Assembly: GCA_002338565.1 (NCBI GenBank)
Contig: DDIN01000008.1
Location: forward strand, 170,569 to 234,568
From: Hyphomonadaceae bacterium UBA1849
Lineage (GTDB): Bacteria > Pseudomonadota > Alphaproteobacteria > Caulobacterales > Hyphomonadaceae
DNA length: 64,000 bases
Direction: 5' to 3'
Shown piece by piece: positions 24,387 to 32,636 of this stretch. The notes under the pieces are model-generated. The model made no database searches, was not told the DNA's origin, and was given only the letters and a program-made list of their open reading frames with translations. Both the position numbers and the translations under genes were made by a program. Every line of letters begins with the position of its first letter. Within the stretch, counting starts at the first letter, position 1.

Positions 24387-24490
24387 TTCTCACGAATCCC
24401 GGTTGATCCTGAATCTTGGGGTGCTTCTGGCACGGTGGCGCTTAACGTTCAATATTCTCTTTAAATAAACATGCACGGAATCTGACTTTC

Positions 24491-24514
24491 GCGGCGAAGA
24501 GCCGCACGTTTTTT
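24491..24514 (+). promoter_or_regulatory. Terminator-like hairpin in the pheA leader
   Basis: GCGGC (24491-24495) pairs with GCCGC (24501-24505) and is followed by ACG and six T. It stands before pheA on the same strand with no gene upstream to end, so it could act as an attenuator. No Phe-rich leader peptide is visible. Confidence 0.4.
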
Positions 24515-24598
24515 CGGGCCGTTGCACAGCTAAATTGCCCTCTTGCCGAATTTCACCGGGCGTGGTTTGCCTCCTCACGGAATATGAAAGGTTCGATC

Positions 24599-25444
24599 AT
24601 GGCCGGAAAAATTGCATTTCAGGGCGAACGCGGTGCGAATTCGGAAATTGCCTGTCGTCAGGCGTATCCGGATATGGAAGCTATCCCATGCCGGACCTTT
24701 GAAGACGTGTTCACAACGGTAGAGAGCGGCGAAGCCGATCTCGCCATGATACCGGTTGAGAACACGATCGCCGGTCGTGTCGCCGACATCCACCACCTCA
24801 TCCCAGACTCTCAGCTGCATATGATTGCAGAACACTTTCTGCCAATCCGCTTCCAGCTCATGGCTCTGCCGGGCGTGGCATTAAGCGAGATCAAGCGTGC
24901 CAAGTCCCACATAATGGGGCTGGGACAGTGCCGCATCTTCATGCGCGAACACGGTATTGAGGCCGTCACAGCAGCCGACACTGCGGGCGCGGCGCGTCAG
25001 GTCGCAGAAGAAGGTGACCGCGCCATGGCGGCCATCGCCCCGGCCCTTGCGGCTGAGGTGTATGGCCTGAACATCATCGCGAAAGACATTGAAGACGAAG
25101 AGCACAATACAACGCGCTTTGTGATCATGAGCCGTGAGCCTAACGACATCACTGAAGTTGCAGCGCCATGTAAAACCGCGCTCCTCTTCACGGTGCGTAA
25201 CGTGCCAGCGGCGCTTTATAAGGCGCTTGGCGGCTTCGCGACCAATATGGTCAACGTCACCAAGCTGGAAAGTTATCTCACCGGCGGCTCATTCACGGCA
25301 GCCCAGTTCTATGCCGAATTTGAAGGCCACCCGGATGAGCGCGCTGTCCAGTTGGCACTTGAAGAACTTGGATTTTTCTCGACCCAGGTCCGTGTTCTGG
25401 GCGTGTATCCGCAAGGTGATCGCAAAGACTATATCATGCCATAG
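24599..25444 (+). CDS. pheA: Prephenate dehydratase
   Basis: The protein of 281 residues converts prephenate to phenylpyruvate in phenylalanine synthesis. The catalytic part has IAFQGERGANSE and VENTIAGRVADIHHL, and near NTTRFVIMSR the Thr-Arg-Phe of the active site. The C-terminal ACT domain (from about residue 190) has PAALYKALGGFATNMVNVTKLES, which includes the Phe-sensing ESRP-like region as LESY. It is a monofunctional dehydratase without chorismate mutase. The ATG at 24599, 7 nt after AAAGG, is preferred to the ATG at 24584. Confidence 0.95.
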   Translation: MAGKIAFQGERGANSEIACRQAYPDMEAIPCRTFEDVFTTVESGEADLAMIPVENTIAGRVADIHHLIPDSQLHMIAEHFLPIRFQLMALPGVALSEIKRAKSHIMGLGQCRIFMREHGIEAVTAADTAGAARQVAEEGDRAMAAIAPALAAEVYGLNIIAKDIEDEEHNTTRFVIMSREPNDITEVAAPCKTALLFTVRNVPAALYKALGGFATNMVNVTKLESYLTGGSFTAAQFYAEFEGHPDERAVQLALEELGFFSTQVRVLGVYPQGDRKDYIMP

Positions 25445-25557
25445 TCACGGCAATAACGCGCTGGTCGCTCCGATGTGAAGACACTGGAGCGGCTTGTGTT
25501 TCGCAATTTTGCCGATGATTTTTTATCTTCAGGGTTCCCCAGAACAGGAGCCCCCAG

Positions 25558-26019
25558 ATGAAACCTATTGCTCTCATATCCTTACTGGCCGCCAGCATCG
25601 CTACACCGGCCATTCTTACACCTGCTGCTTTTGCAGACGCAGCCCCGATCTATACCGGTCTGTTTTCTAACACAGCGGTTCAGGGCCATGACGTGGTCGC
25701 CTATTTTACCGAAGGCCGTCCGGTTGAAGGTAGCCGTGCCTTCACGACTGAATATCAGGGCGCTGAATTCCGCTTTGTCAGCCAGCAAAACCTCGACACA
25801 TTTCTTGCCGAACCTGAAGCCTACGCGCCGCAATATGGCGGCTATTGCGCATGGGCGGTTGCTCAGGGCCAGCGCGCCAAAGGCGATGCGCGCCACTGGG
25901 CGATTGTCGACGGCAAACTCTATCTGAACTTCAACGAAGACATTCAGTCCGACTGGAACGCCGACCGCGAAACCTTCATCACCCACGCCGATGACAACTG
26001 GCCGAACGTGCTGAACTAA
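25558..26019 (+). CDS. Exported YHS domain protein
   Basis: The 153-residue protein has a signal peptide (cleavage near AFADA, residue 27) and a YHS-type domain: NTAVQGHDVVAYFTEGRPVEGS, then FRFVSQQNLDTFLAEPEAYAPQYGGYCAWAV and WNADRETFI at the end. YHS domains are small metal-linked modules; the single Cys in GGYCAWAV is conserved in such proteins. The exact role is unknown. Two strong hairpins follow its stop, and these may be its terminator or a separate small RNA. Confidence 0.85.
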   Translation: MKPIALISLLAASIATPAILTPAAFADAAPIYTGLFSNTAVQGHDVVAYFTEGRPVEGSRAFTTEYQGAEFRFVSQQNLDTFLAEPEAYAPQYGGYCAWAVAQGQRAKGDARHWAIVDGKLYLNFNEDIQSDWNADRETFITHADDNWPNVLN

Positions 26020-26049
26020 CGCGACCTGCCAGACCTTCTGACCCCGAAC

Positions 26050-26149
26050 AGAGCGTCCGCGTCCCCCCTATACTGTAAGGGCGCTCTTTATCACCCGGGC
26101 AACATAACCAGCCCCCCCTGTACCCCAGTTGCCCGGGTGATCTTTTTTT
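26050..26149 (+). ncRNA. Candidate small RNA with two C-rich hairpin loops
   Basis: Hairpin 1 pairs AGAGCGTCC (26050-26058) with GGGCGCTCT (26079-26087) around a loop with six C in a row. Hairpin 2 is a 14-bp perfect stem, ATCACCCGGGCAAC (26090-26103) with GTTGCCCGGGTGAT (26128-26141), around a 24-nt loop that holds seven C, and ends with TTTTTTT at 26143-26149. The stems are two bases apart. C-rich loops over strong stems are a feature of alphaproteobacterial sRNAs that bind G-rich ribosome sites (Caulobacter GsrN is one known case). It may be made from the end of the YHS mRNA. No clear promoter is seen. Confidence 0.5.
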
Positions 26150-26192
26150 AGACGCAGAGTTTTTACCGCTTCAACACCGGTTCATAAGCGCA

Positions 26193-26207
26193 AACGGTCA
26201 GACCGTT
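26193..26207. repeat. Perfect palindrome in the gene-free island
   Basis: AACGGTC-A-GACCGTT is a 7-1-7 palindrome. It may be an operator or part of a second small RNA that ends at the terminator 12 bp further on. Confidence 0.4.
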
Positions 26208-26218
26208 GCACGAATCGA

Positions 26219-26246
26219 AGGCCTCCGCTCACCAGGAGGCCTTTTT
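26219..26246 (+). terminator. Second rho-independent terminator in the island
   Basis: AAGGCCTCC (26219-26227) pairs with GGAGGCCTT (26235-26243) and continues into a T-run. There is no gene between this and the previous terminator. Confidence 0.75.
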
Positions 26247-26481
26247 ATTTGCGCGACTTCCGGCACTACTCATGGTTTGGCTCTCTCGATTTGGAATAAT
26301 TGTCCGCACTAATATTAGCGATAGGAATGAAGGTCGCTCATTCAAACCCAAACACTGTGGCATTTTTACAAACATGTTCACAAAATTGTTTTTCCACTGA
26401 CTTTACGGAAATCAAGCTTATTGCAGATTTCAAAAATGCCCGTCTAAATCGCGGGATAAAAATATATTAGTGGAGGAAACT

Positions 26482-27024
26482 ATGAACAAACTTGCGATTG
26501 CATCTATCGCAGCGCTTGCGATGACAGCAGCGCCAGCAGCTATGGCTGAAGCTGACACATATGTCAGCCTGGGCTACTCAATGTACAGCGACGACGACGC
26601 GACACTGGGTGCTGGTACTGCGCGTTTCGGCGCCTTCTTCAACGAGTATTTCGGCCTTGAAGGCGAAGCGAGCGTCGGTTTTGACAGCGACGACATCACA
26701 GATGCCGGTACAGGCGTCACCGTGAATGTTGATCTGGGCTATCAGGTTGGCGGTTTCGGCGTTGTCCGCTTCCAGCCAGTAGAAAAGCTCACATTCATGG
26801 GCCGTGCAGGCTATTCCATGATGAGCATTCGCGGCGCATCAGGCCCTGTATCTGAAACCTTTGACATTGACGGATTCGCAGCAGGTCTCGGCGCGCAGCT
26901 TCAGGTCACAGACCGTTTTGCGATCCGTGGCGACTACACACGCTTTGAAGCTGATGATGACCTCATTGATGGCGGCCTCAACACATTCACCATCTCAGCT
27001 GTGCTGACGCTGAACAATAACTAA
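26482..27024 (+). CDS. Outer-membrane beta-barrel protein (OmpA/OmpX-like fold)
   Basis: The protein of 180 residues has a signal peptide (cleavage near AMAEA, residue 22) and about eight alternating amphipathic strands, with the typical VDLGYQVGGFGVVRF and LQVTDRFAIRGDYTRFE segments. It ends in SAVLTLNNN rather than a terminal Phe or Trp. GGAGG lies 6 nt before the ATG at 26482; the upstream GTG at 26470 would overlap that site and is not used here. It matches the porin-family beta-barrel (PF13505) type. Its cargo or partner is unknown. Confidence 0.85.
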   Translation: MNKLAIASIAALAMTAAPAAMAEADTYVSLGYSMYSDDDATLGAGTARFGAFFNEYFGLEGEASVGFDSDDITDAGTGVTVNVDLGYQVGGFGVVRFQPVEKLTFMGRAGYSMMSIRGASGPVSETFDIDGFAAGLGAQLQVTDRFAIRGDYTRFEADDDLIDGGLNTFTISAVLTLNNN

Positions 27025-27051
27025 GTCTAACGGACATCCCCTGTTCGCGAG

Positions 27052-27078
27052 CCCCTGCCCTCACCGGCAGGGGTTTTT
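27052..27078 (+). terminator. Terminator of the beta-barrel gene
   Basis: CCCCTGCC (27052-27059) pairs with GGCAGGGG (27066-27073) and is followed by five T. It lies 28 bp after the stop. Confidence 0.9.
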
Positions 27079-27082
27079 CGTT

Positions 27083-28039
27083 TCAGCTCTCCGCCCATGT
27101 GCGGATCACGAAATGCGCGATGGCAAATTCCGGCGGACAATAGGCATCAGGGTGTTCCCCTGCGAGCATCGCCTTCACTTCATCTTTCGAGAACCAGCGC
27201 GCTGCTTCGATCTCGCTTGGGTCGATGGTGATGTCACGGGACTCAGCCGGCATATGAATGCCCATCATGAGGGAGGACGGAAACGGCCATGGCTGGCAGA
27301 ACAGATACTCTGCTTTCGCCGGATCGCATTTCACGCCCGCTTCTTCGAACACCTCACGGCAGGCCGCCTGTTCGATGGTCTCGCCCGGCTCGACAAAGCC
27401 CGCAAGACAGGACCAGAACCCGTCCGGCCAGCCGGTAGAACGCCCCATAAGGCATTCATCACCCTGAATAGGCAGCATGATCGCAACGGGGTCTGTACGC
27501 GGGAAATGCTCTGTCTCACATGCCGGACATTCACGCTTCCACCCGGCTTCGGAAATCTCTGTCGGGCTGCCACACTTGGCGCAGAACCCGTGCGTGCGGT
27601 GCCATTCGGAAATAGACCGCGCCGTAGACACAAGATTGGCCTCCAGCGCAGATAAGCCCGCCGCCGCAGCCCGCATATCTTCGAAACCGCCCGCCCCCTG
27701 CAACATGGTTCCGTCGAGCGTGAAGCGCTCATCGACAAACAGCGCAAAAATGGGCGAGCCATGCTTATCTTCACCGAGGAAAATACGCTTCGCGCCCTGT
27801 GCAAATTGCGACGCCTCACTGCCCATCCAGAGCAGCCTGCGAGGCGAACGATCAATCTGCGCGCCAACAGGACGCGGCGGACCAACCTGACCTTCCACGA
27901 GCGGCATGCCATGCTGCATGATGAAGATCAGGACGTTCGGGTCGCGAAACGCGGCCTCCAGCCAGGCATCATCCTTCCGGCGATGGGCCGCGCGGTCGAG
28001 CGGATTGGAAGCAAGCGGTATATCATTCGATGTCAGCAT
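27083..28039 (-). CDS. nudC: NAD(+) diphosphatase NudC
   Basis: The 318-residue protein has the full NudC layout: an N-terminal domain, a zinc ribbon with Cys153, Cys156, Cys171 and Cys174 (CAKCG, CPAC), then the Nudix box from Gly214 (GFVEPGETIEQAACREVFEE) and the NADH-specific SQPWPFP-like motif as FCQPWPFPSS. It cuts NADH or NAD+ to mononucleotides and can remove NAD caps from RNA. The ATG at 28039 is chosen. It is divergent from the hybrid kinase, and their promoters share about 160 bp. Confidence 0.95.
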   Translation of the reverse strand: MLTSNDIPLASNPLDRAAHRRKDDAWLEAAFRDPNVLIFIMQHGMPLVEGQVGPPRPVGAQIDRSPRRLLWMGSEASQFAQGAKRIFLGEDKHGSPIFALFVDERFTLDGTMLQGAGGFEDMRAAAAGLSALEANLVSTARSISEWHRTHGFCAKCGSPTEISEAGWKRECPACETEHFPRTDPVAIMLPIQGDECLMGRSTGWPDGFWSCLAGFVEPGETIEQAACREVFEEAGVKCDPAKAEYLFCQPWPFPSSLMMGIHMPAESRDITIDPSEIEAARWFSKDEVKAMLAGEHPDAYCPPEFAIAHFVIRTWAES

Positions 28040-28203
28040 AAGAATCTCCGTCCGCAGGTCTTACCGCTATCGGCGACACTTTCACAGTGTTTCGGCTCTG
28101 CGCGCTGCGTCTATATGCGCAGTTTCTAAATTTTCACGGTTTGTGGAGGTTTTGCCGCCTAAGGTTGCGTAACGTCATCCCAGCTGAGTCAGGCAATTCG
28201 AAA

Positions 28204-30018
28204 ATGAGCGACATTTCCAGTTATATTAACCGGATAGGATATCGCATCACCGATCTTGTGGGGCTCGGATCATCCTTTCAGGGCGTCGCTGTTTTCCGGC
28301 GTCGTGCCATCACAATCATCCTGTCGTTTTTCATCGTTCTGATCACGCTGACCCAGCTGTCGCTTAAGCTGGTTGAACCACGCATCGGCATTCATGACAT
28401 CAAATCGGCCGGCGTTATTTGCATGCTGATCGCCATGATCATTGTCGTTCAGCGCCTGTCCCGATTCTTCTGGGTATGGCTGATTCTGACGACGGCATTC
28501 TTCGTCAATCTGGTGTTCCTTGGCGTTAATGAGGGCACGGGCATTCAGACCGGCGCAGTTATGCTGGCTGTTTTCATGCCTATTATGGGAACCTATTTCA
28601 TCGGAAGACCGGGCGCGGTAGGTGGCTGGATACTCGGCATTCCCACCGTCAGCTTCCTTTATTATTTCTCAGTCACTCACGCCCCAGACACACCCGTATC
28701 GGCCGCTGCGATCCAGCTGTTCGATCTCTACCTCATGTCTATGGGTGGACTGACGCTTGCCCTGTTCATGGCGCTCACGCTTCATCAGGCGCTGGTACAG
28801 GCGCTGAACGAAGCTGAGAAGAACCTTAGCCGTGCGCGCGCATCCGAAATGGAGCGCACCCGCTTTTTCGGCACGGTCAGCCATGAAGTGCGCAACTCTC
28901 TCAACGGCATTTTCGGGATTACGACATCGCTTCTGCGTGATGATCTGCCTGACCATATCCGCAAACAGGTAGAGCTGGTGCAGTCCTCAGGCGACTCTCT
29001 TGTGCGCGTTCTGAACGATATGCTGGAACTGACACGCCTTGAAAGCAACGGCATTGAGATCAGCCTGAAATCGACAGAACTGAGCGCGGTTCCTCTGCGC
29101 GCCGCCTCTCGCTGGCAGCTCAGCGTCGCAGATAAGGGCCTTGAGATCCGAATAGAAAACGCCCCCGATATGCCAGAATGGGGTATGATCGATTATGGCC
29201 GCCTGACGCAGATCATGGACAATCTGATCTCCAACGCCATTCGCTTTACCAATTCAGGGCATATCACGCTCGGCCTGTCATCAAAGCCGCTTGATGATGG
29301 CCATATCACGATGGAAATACGGGTCAGCGATACCGGCGTTGGCATTCACGGCGGTCAGGTTGACCGGATTTTCGAACCCTATCGCCAAGAAAGCTCCAGC
29401 ACATTTGCCAAACATGGTGGCACGGGTCTCGGGCTGTATATCTGCCGGCTATTACTCTCGCAGATGAATGGCACGATCGAAGTTGAAAGCACGAGTTCGC
29501 GAGGCACGACCTTCCTCGTATCGCTGCCTGTTGAGCTGAGTGAGCCTCCGGAAGATGATGCGCTGATGCAAAAATCTGCAGAGAGCATCAAGGCCGCCAC
29601 GCGGGTTCTTGCCGTTGATGACAGGCTGCCAAATCGGGTCTACCTCGAAACCCTGTTCAAAAGCTGGAACATGGACATCACGACCGCAGACAGCGGCCAG
29701 GATTGCCTGAAAAAGGCGAAAGAAGACGCGTATGATCTTCTTCTTCTCGACCTCAACATGCCTGAAATGAACGGAACGGAATTGCTGTCCCGGTTACGCA
29801 ATTCATCCTCGCCGAACAAAGACATCCAGACCATTGTCGTCTCGGCTGATATTCCGGACGAGACACTTGTACGCCTCAAGCGGCTTGGGGTGGAATTGTA
29901 CCTGAAAAAGCCGATCACCCCGAAAATGCTTTGGGAAACGATCAATACGGCATGCGCAAGCAAAGCCGAAGACAAAGATAATTCGACGTCTTCAAAGCCG
30001 CTCGACTATCAAATCTGA
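28204..30018 (+). CDS. Hybrid sensor histidine kinase/response regulator
   Basis: From the ATG at 28204 the protein has 604 residues. Six membrane helices (about residues 35-195) precede a short coiled region, the HisKA domain with His227 in FFGTVSHEVRNSLNG, an ATP-binding domain (NLISNAIRF, DTGVGI, GTGLGLYI), and a C-terminal receiver domain with the phospho-Asp in LLLLDLNMPEMNG and Lys in LYLKKPITP. Phosphate likely passes inside the protein and then to a histidine phosphotransferase encoded elsewhere. An upstream in-frame start at 28087 lies in the divergent promoter region and is less likely. Confidence 0.9.
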   Translation: MSDISSYINRIGYRITDLVGLGSSFQGVAVFRRRAITIILSFFIVLITLTQLSLKLVEPRIGIHDIKSAGVICMLIAMIIVVQRLSRFFWVWLILTTAFFVNLVFLGVNEGTGIQTGAVMLAVFMPIMGTYFIGRPGAVGGWILGIPTVSFLYYFSVTHAPDTPVSAAAIQLFDLYLMSMGGLTLALFMALTLHQALVQALNEAEKNLSRARASEMERTRFFGTVSHEVRNSLNGIFGITTSLLRDDLPDHIRKQVELVQSSGDSLVRVLNDMLELTRLESNGIEISLKSTELSAVPLRAASRWQLSVADKGLEIRIENAPDMPEWGMIDYGRLTQIMDNLISNAIRFTNSGHITLGLSSKPLDDGHITMEIRVSDTGVGIHGGQVDRIFEPYRQESSSTFAKHGGTGLGLYICRLLLSQMNGTIEVESTSSRGTTFLVSLPVELSEPPEDDALMQKSAESIKAATRVLAVDDRLPNRVYLETLFKSWNMDITTADSGQDCLKKAKEDAYDLLLLDLNMPEMNGTELLSRLRNSSSPNKDIQTIVVSADIPDETLVRLKRLGVELYLKKPITPKMLWETINTACASKAEDKDNSTSSKPLDYQI

Positions 30019-30063
30019 TGAAAGCATCTTGCAATCGGGCGTCGGGTTCGCGATATAGCCCTC

Positions 30064-30153
30064 GGAGGCTGGCGCGGACGAGTGCCTCGCCAACCGGGTC
30101 AGGTCCGGAAGGAAGCAGCCCTAACGAGTTTCTCTCGGGTCGTGCCAGTCTCT
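30064..30153 (+). ncRNA. ffs: Signal recognition particle RNA (4.5S type)
   Basis: The core motif GGTCAGGTCCGGAAGGAAGC starts at 30097 and is the universal SRP RNA apical loop that binds Ffh. The flanks pair: GGCTGGC (30067-30073) with GCCAGTC (30144-30150), and inner strands around GACGAG and CTCGGGTC. The size of about 90 nt fits the short bacterial form. It works with Ffh and FtsY in membrane protein targeting. Exact ends are estimated. It stands upstream of dnaX as in many bacteria. Confidence 0.95.
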
Positions 30154-30167
30154 TCTCCAACACATTG

Positions 30168-30548
30168 TCAGTATGCCGAGATGTCGAAATCCCGATTTGA
30201 AAGATCGAGAGCCCCGTCGCCCAATGCGATCTCCATCCGTCTGAACCGCCGGATGAACTGGGATGGCTCGATTTCTAGCTGCACCACACGGACAGGCACT
30301 TCGGTTTTCTGACTGACGCTGTCCCATTCGTCCGCTTGCACGAGATAGAAGGATACATACACGTCCTTCATATCATCCATGGGATGATGCTCGCCAAACC
30401 AGGCGCGGATGCCGACCAGCTTCTCACCGTCGCGCAGAAGGGACCGCTTTTGGAGATAAGCGTTCCAGTCTTCTCCCTCGACAGCATCGGCCGCGCTCGT
30501 CCCCAGCCAATGATTGTCCTGCACGGACGCTTTAAAAGATTCGGGCAT
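30168..30548 (-). CDS. Protein of unknown function
   Basis: The 126-residue soluble protein has no signal peptide. Visible segments are VGIRAWFGEHHPMDD and VYVSFYLVQADEWDS, then VVQLEIEPSQFIRRFRRMEI. I do not recognise a family. It starts 55 bp upstream of the Kef gene end and is convergent with ffs, close to it (15 bp), so it may share a termination zone with the RNA. Confidence 0.65.
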   Translation of the reverse strand: MPESFKASVQDNHWLGTSAADAVEGEDWNAYLQKRSLLRDGEKLVGIRAWFGEHHPMDDMKDVYVSFYLVQADEWDSVSQKTEVPVRVVQLEIEPSQFIRRFRRMEIALGDGALDLSNRDFDISAY

Positions 30549-30603
30549 TGTGCTCTCTCCCCACTGAACACGTTAACCACATTAGGTTGTAAGCCCAAAT
30601 TTT

Positions 30604-32487
30604 TCAATCTGAATCTTTAGCGAGGTCCTTCTCCATGATGGACTGCATGGCCGTGCCGAGTTCGGCTTCCCAGTCCTCAAGGGACTCCCGCACACGCGCG
30701 ATGAACTCTTCATTCTCCCAGGGCGCTTTTGTTACATCATAGTCGCCCGCCTGTTCTCGCAGGCGTTGCTTGTCGATCACGTCAAACGCGTCCGTCATTT
30801 TCTGAGCCGCCTCCCGGCTTATGCCCAGCGCTTCAAAAGATGAGCGCCCCATGCGGAGCGAGCTGTCATAGGTTTCACGGATAATGTCGCGACATCCGAG
30901 CGACCAGAGTTCGTACACATGCGTCCGGTCAATCGCGCGAGCCACCACATGCACATTCGGATGGTGCTTTATGACATGGCGCACAACTTCATTGATCTGC
31001 GCCTGATCATCGATTGCCACCACAATCAGTTTTGCCGTTTCAATGCCTGCCGCGTGCAAAAGATCAGGACGGGTGGCGTCCCCGAAATAAGTCTTGAAGC
31101 CGAACTTGCGAACGAAATCGATATGCCGGGAATTGAAATCAATCACAGTCGTTGAAAAGCCTGCCGTGCGCAGGAGCCGGTCGACAATCCCGCCCACACG
31201 GCCACGCCCTGCAATAATGATGTCGTTGTTCTCATCAATCGCATCTGCCACTCTTTGCTTTTGTGTCCGGTCATAAAGCGGCGCGATAATCTGCTCGCGG
31301 AAGATAAAGAGAAGCGGCGTCACCAGCATGGACAGCGCGACGGACAGCAGCAAAAGCTCTGCAATGGCCTCTGGAAGGATGTAACTGCTGGTCGCCAGAG
31401 ACAGGAGCACGAAGCCGAACTCACCGATCTGCGCGAGGCCCAATGCAAACAGCCAGCCCTGCGCACCGCGAACCTTGAAGACAAGGCTCAGCCCGAACAG
31501 GATCACGGCTTTCAGCAGCATGAAGCCGGCCGCCAGACCAACAACCATAAGCGGCTGTTCTGCCAGAAGCGCAAAATTGATACCGGCGCCCACGGTCATG
31601 AAGAAGAGGCCGAGCAGCAGCCCCCGGAACGGGTCGATATCGGCTTCCAGCTCGTGGCGATACTCGCTGTTGGCGAGGACAACACCGGCAAGGAATGTCC
31701 CCAGCGCAGGTGAAAGGCCAACAAGCGTCATGAGAAGGGCGATACCGATAACGAGCAGCAGGGCGAACGCGGTGAAGAGCTCCCGCAGATTTGCCGCCGC
31801 CACAAAGCGGAAGATAGGCCGCGTCAGATAGTTTCCTCCCAGAATGACCGCTGCGATAGCACCGACCGAGACAAGCGTCGCCTGCCATGGCTCGAGCCCC
31901 GCAACGAGGCTCAGCGAACTGCCATGACTTTCATCTGCCCCATGCCCCACATCATGCGCCGCAGCCGCCAGTTCAGGTGACGCCAGTAGCGGCAGCAGCG
32001 CCAGCATCGGGATAACGGCGATGTCCTGAAACAAAAGCACGGAGAAGCTCGCCTGACCGCCATCGCTTTGCATCAGGCCTTTTTCATTCAGCGTCTGAAG
32101 CACAATCGCCGTCGATGAGAGCGCCGCGATACAGCCAATGGCGAGCGCATACTTCCAGTTCATTCCCATGGCGCAGGCAATCGCGAACACCGCCGCCGCG
32201 GTAATCACCACCTGCCCGCCGCCAAGGCCGACAATCCGGTCGCGCATTTCCCAAAGGCGTTTTGGTTCCAGCTCCAACCCGATGAGGAAAAGCATGATGA
32301 CCACGCCAAACTCGGCAAAATGCTGGATCGACACGACATCCACATGCAGCAGACTGAGCACCGGACTGATAACAATGCCGGCAATCAGATAACCGAGCAC
32401 AGAGCCAAGCCCGAGCTTGGTCGCGATCGGAACCGCAACGAGGCCCGCGGCGAGAAAAATTACGGCCAGCAGCAGAAAGTCAGTCAT
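30604..32487 (-). CDS. Kef-type (CPA2) cation/proton antiporter with TrkA-N domain
   Basis: The 627-residue protein has 12-13 membrane helices of the CPA2 exchanger (EFGVVIMLFLIGLELEPKRLW, ALGTFLAGVVLANSEY, and the motif QIGEFGFVLLSLA) and a cytoplasmic Rossmann TrkA-N domain (GRGRVGGIVDRLLR, FGDATRPDLL, about residues 415-530). The pattern is KefB/KefC, which moves K+ out for H+ in. The loop near residue 180-195 holds His-rich HDVGHGADESHG. The C-terminus is helical and acidic. It is divergent from dnaX and splits ffs from dnaX. Confidence 0.9.
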   Translation of the reverse strand: MTDFLLLAVIFLAAGLVAVPIATKLGLGSVLGYLIAGIVISPVLSLLHVDVVSIQHFAEFGVVIMLFLIGLELEPKRLWEMRDRIVGLGGGQVVITAAAVFAIACAMGMNWKYALAIGCIAALSSTAIVLQTLNEKGLMQSDGGQASFSVLLFQDIAVIPMLALLPLLASPELAAAAHDVGHGADESHGSSLSLVAGLEPWQATLVSVGAIAAVILGGNYLTRPIFRFVAAANLRELFTAFALLLVIGIALLMTLVGLSPALGTFLAGVVLANSEYRHELEADIDPFRGLLLGLFFMTVGAGINFALLAEQPLMVVGLAAGFMLLKAVILFGLSLVFKVRGAQGWLFALGLAQIGEFGFVLLSLATSSYILPEAIAELLLLSVALSMLVTPLLFIFREQIIAPLYDRTQKQRVADAIDENNDIIIAGRGRVGGIVDRLLRTAGFSTTVIDFNSRHIDFVRKFGFKTYFGDATRPDLLHAAGIETAKLIVVAIDDQAQINEVVRHVIKHHPNVHVVARAIDRTHVYELWSLGCRDIIRETYDSSLRMGRSSFEALGISREAAQKMTDAFDVIDKQRLREQAGDYDVTKAPWENEEFIARVRESLEDWEAELGTAMQSIMEKDLAKDSD

Positions 32488-32636
32488 TTATTTTCTCCGG
32501 CGTCGTGATTTGGCACGCCTTGATCCTACACCTTTCCCTGTAATGTCTGCCGTCGCAACGCAGATGGTGCAGAACACCACAGAAAATCGTTTCTTCCCCC
32601 TCGCGCTCGACGCAACTCGGCTATATTGTCACCTGC

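Larger units (their letters stand above)
26020..26481. other. Gene-free island with four hairpins between YHS and OmpW-like genes
   Basis: These 462 bp hold no supported protein gene. They contain two hairpins with C-rich loops ending in a T-run (26050-26149), a perfect 7-bp palindrome with one-base centre (26193-26207), another terminator (26219-26246) and then an AT-rich stretch (26280-26470) that probably carries the promoter of the beta-barrel gene. A 64-residue open frame at 26206-26400 has no ribosome site and starts inside the hairpins. Confidence 0.6.

Noticed and set aside
25466..25491. Possible terminator after pheA (CGCTCC/GGAGCG)
   Set aside because: The stem is short with a wide loop and no clear T-run follows.
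26206..26400. 64-codon frame in the gene-free island
   Set aside because: It starts within hairpins, has no ribosome site and matches no family.
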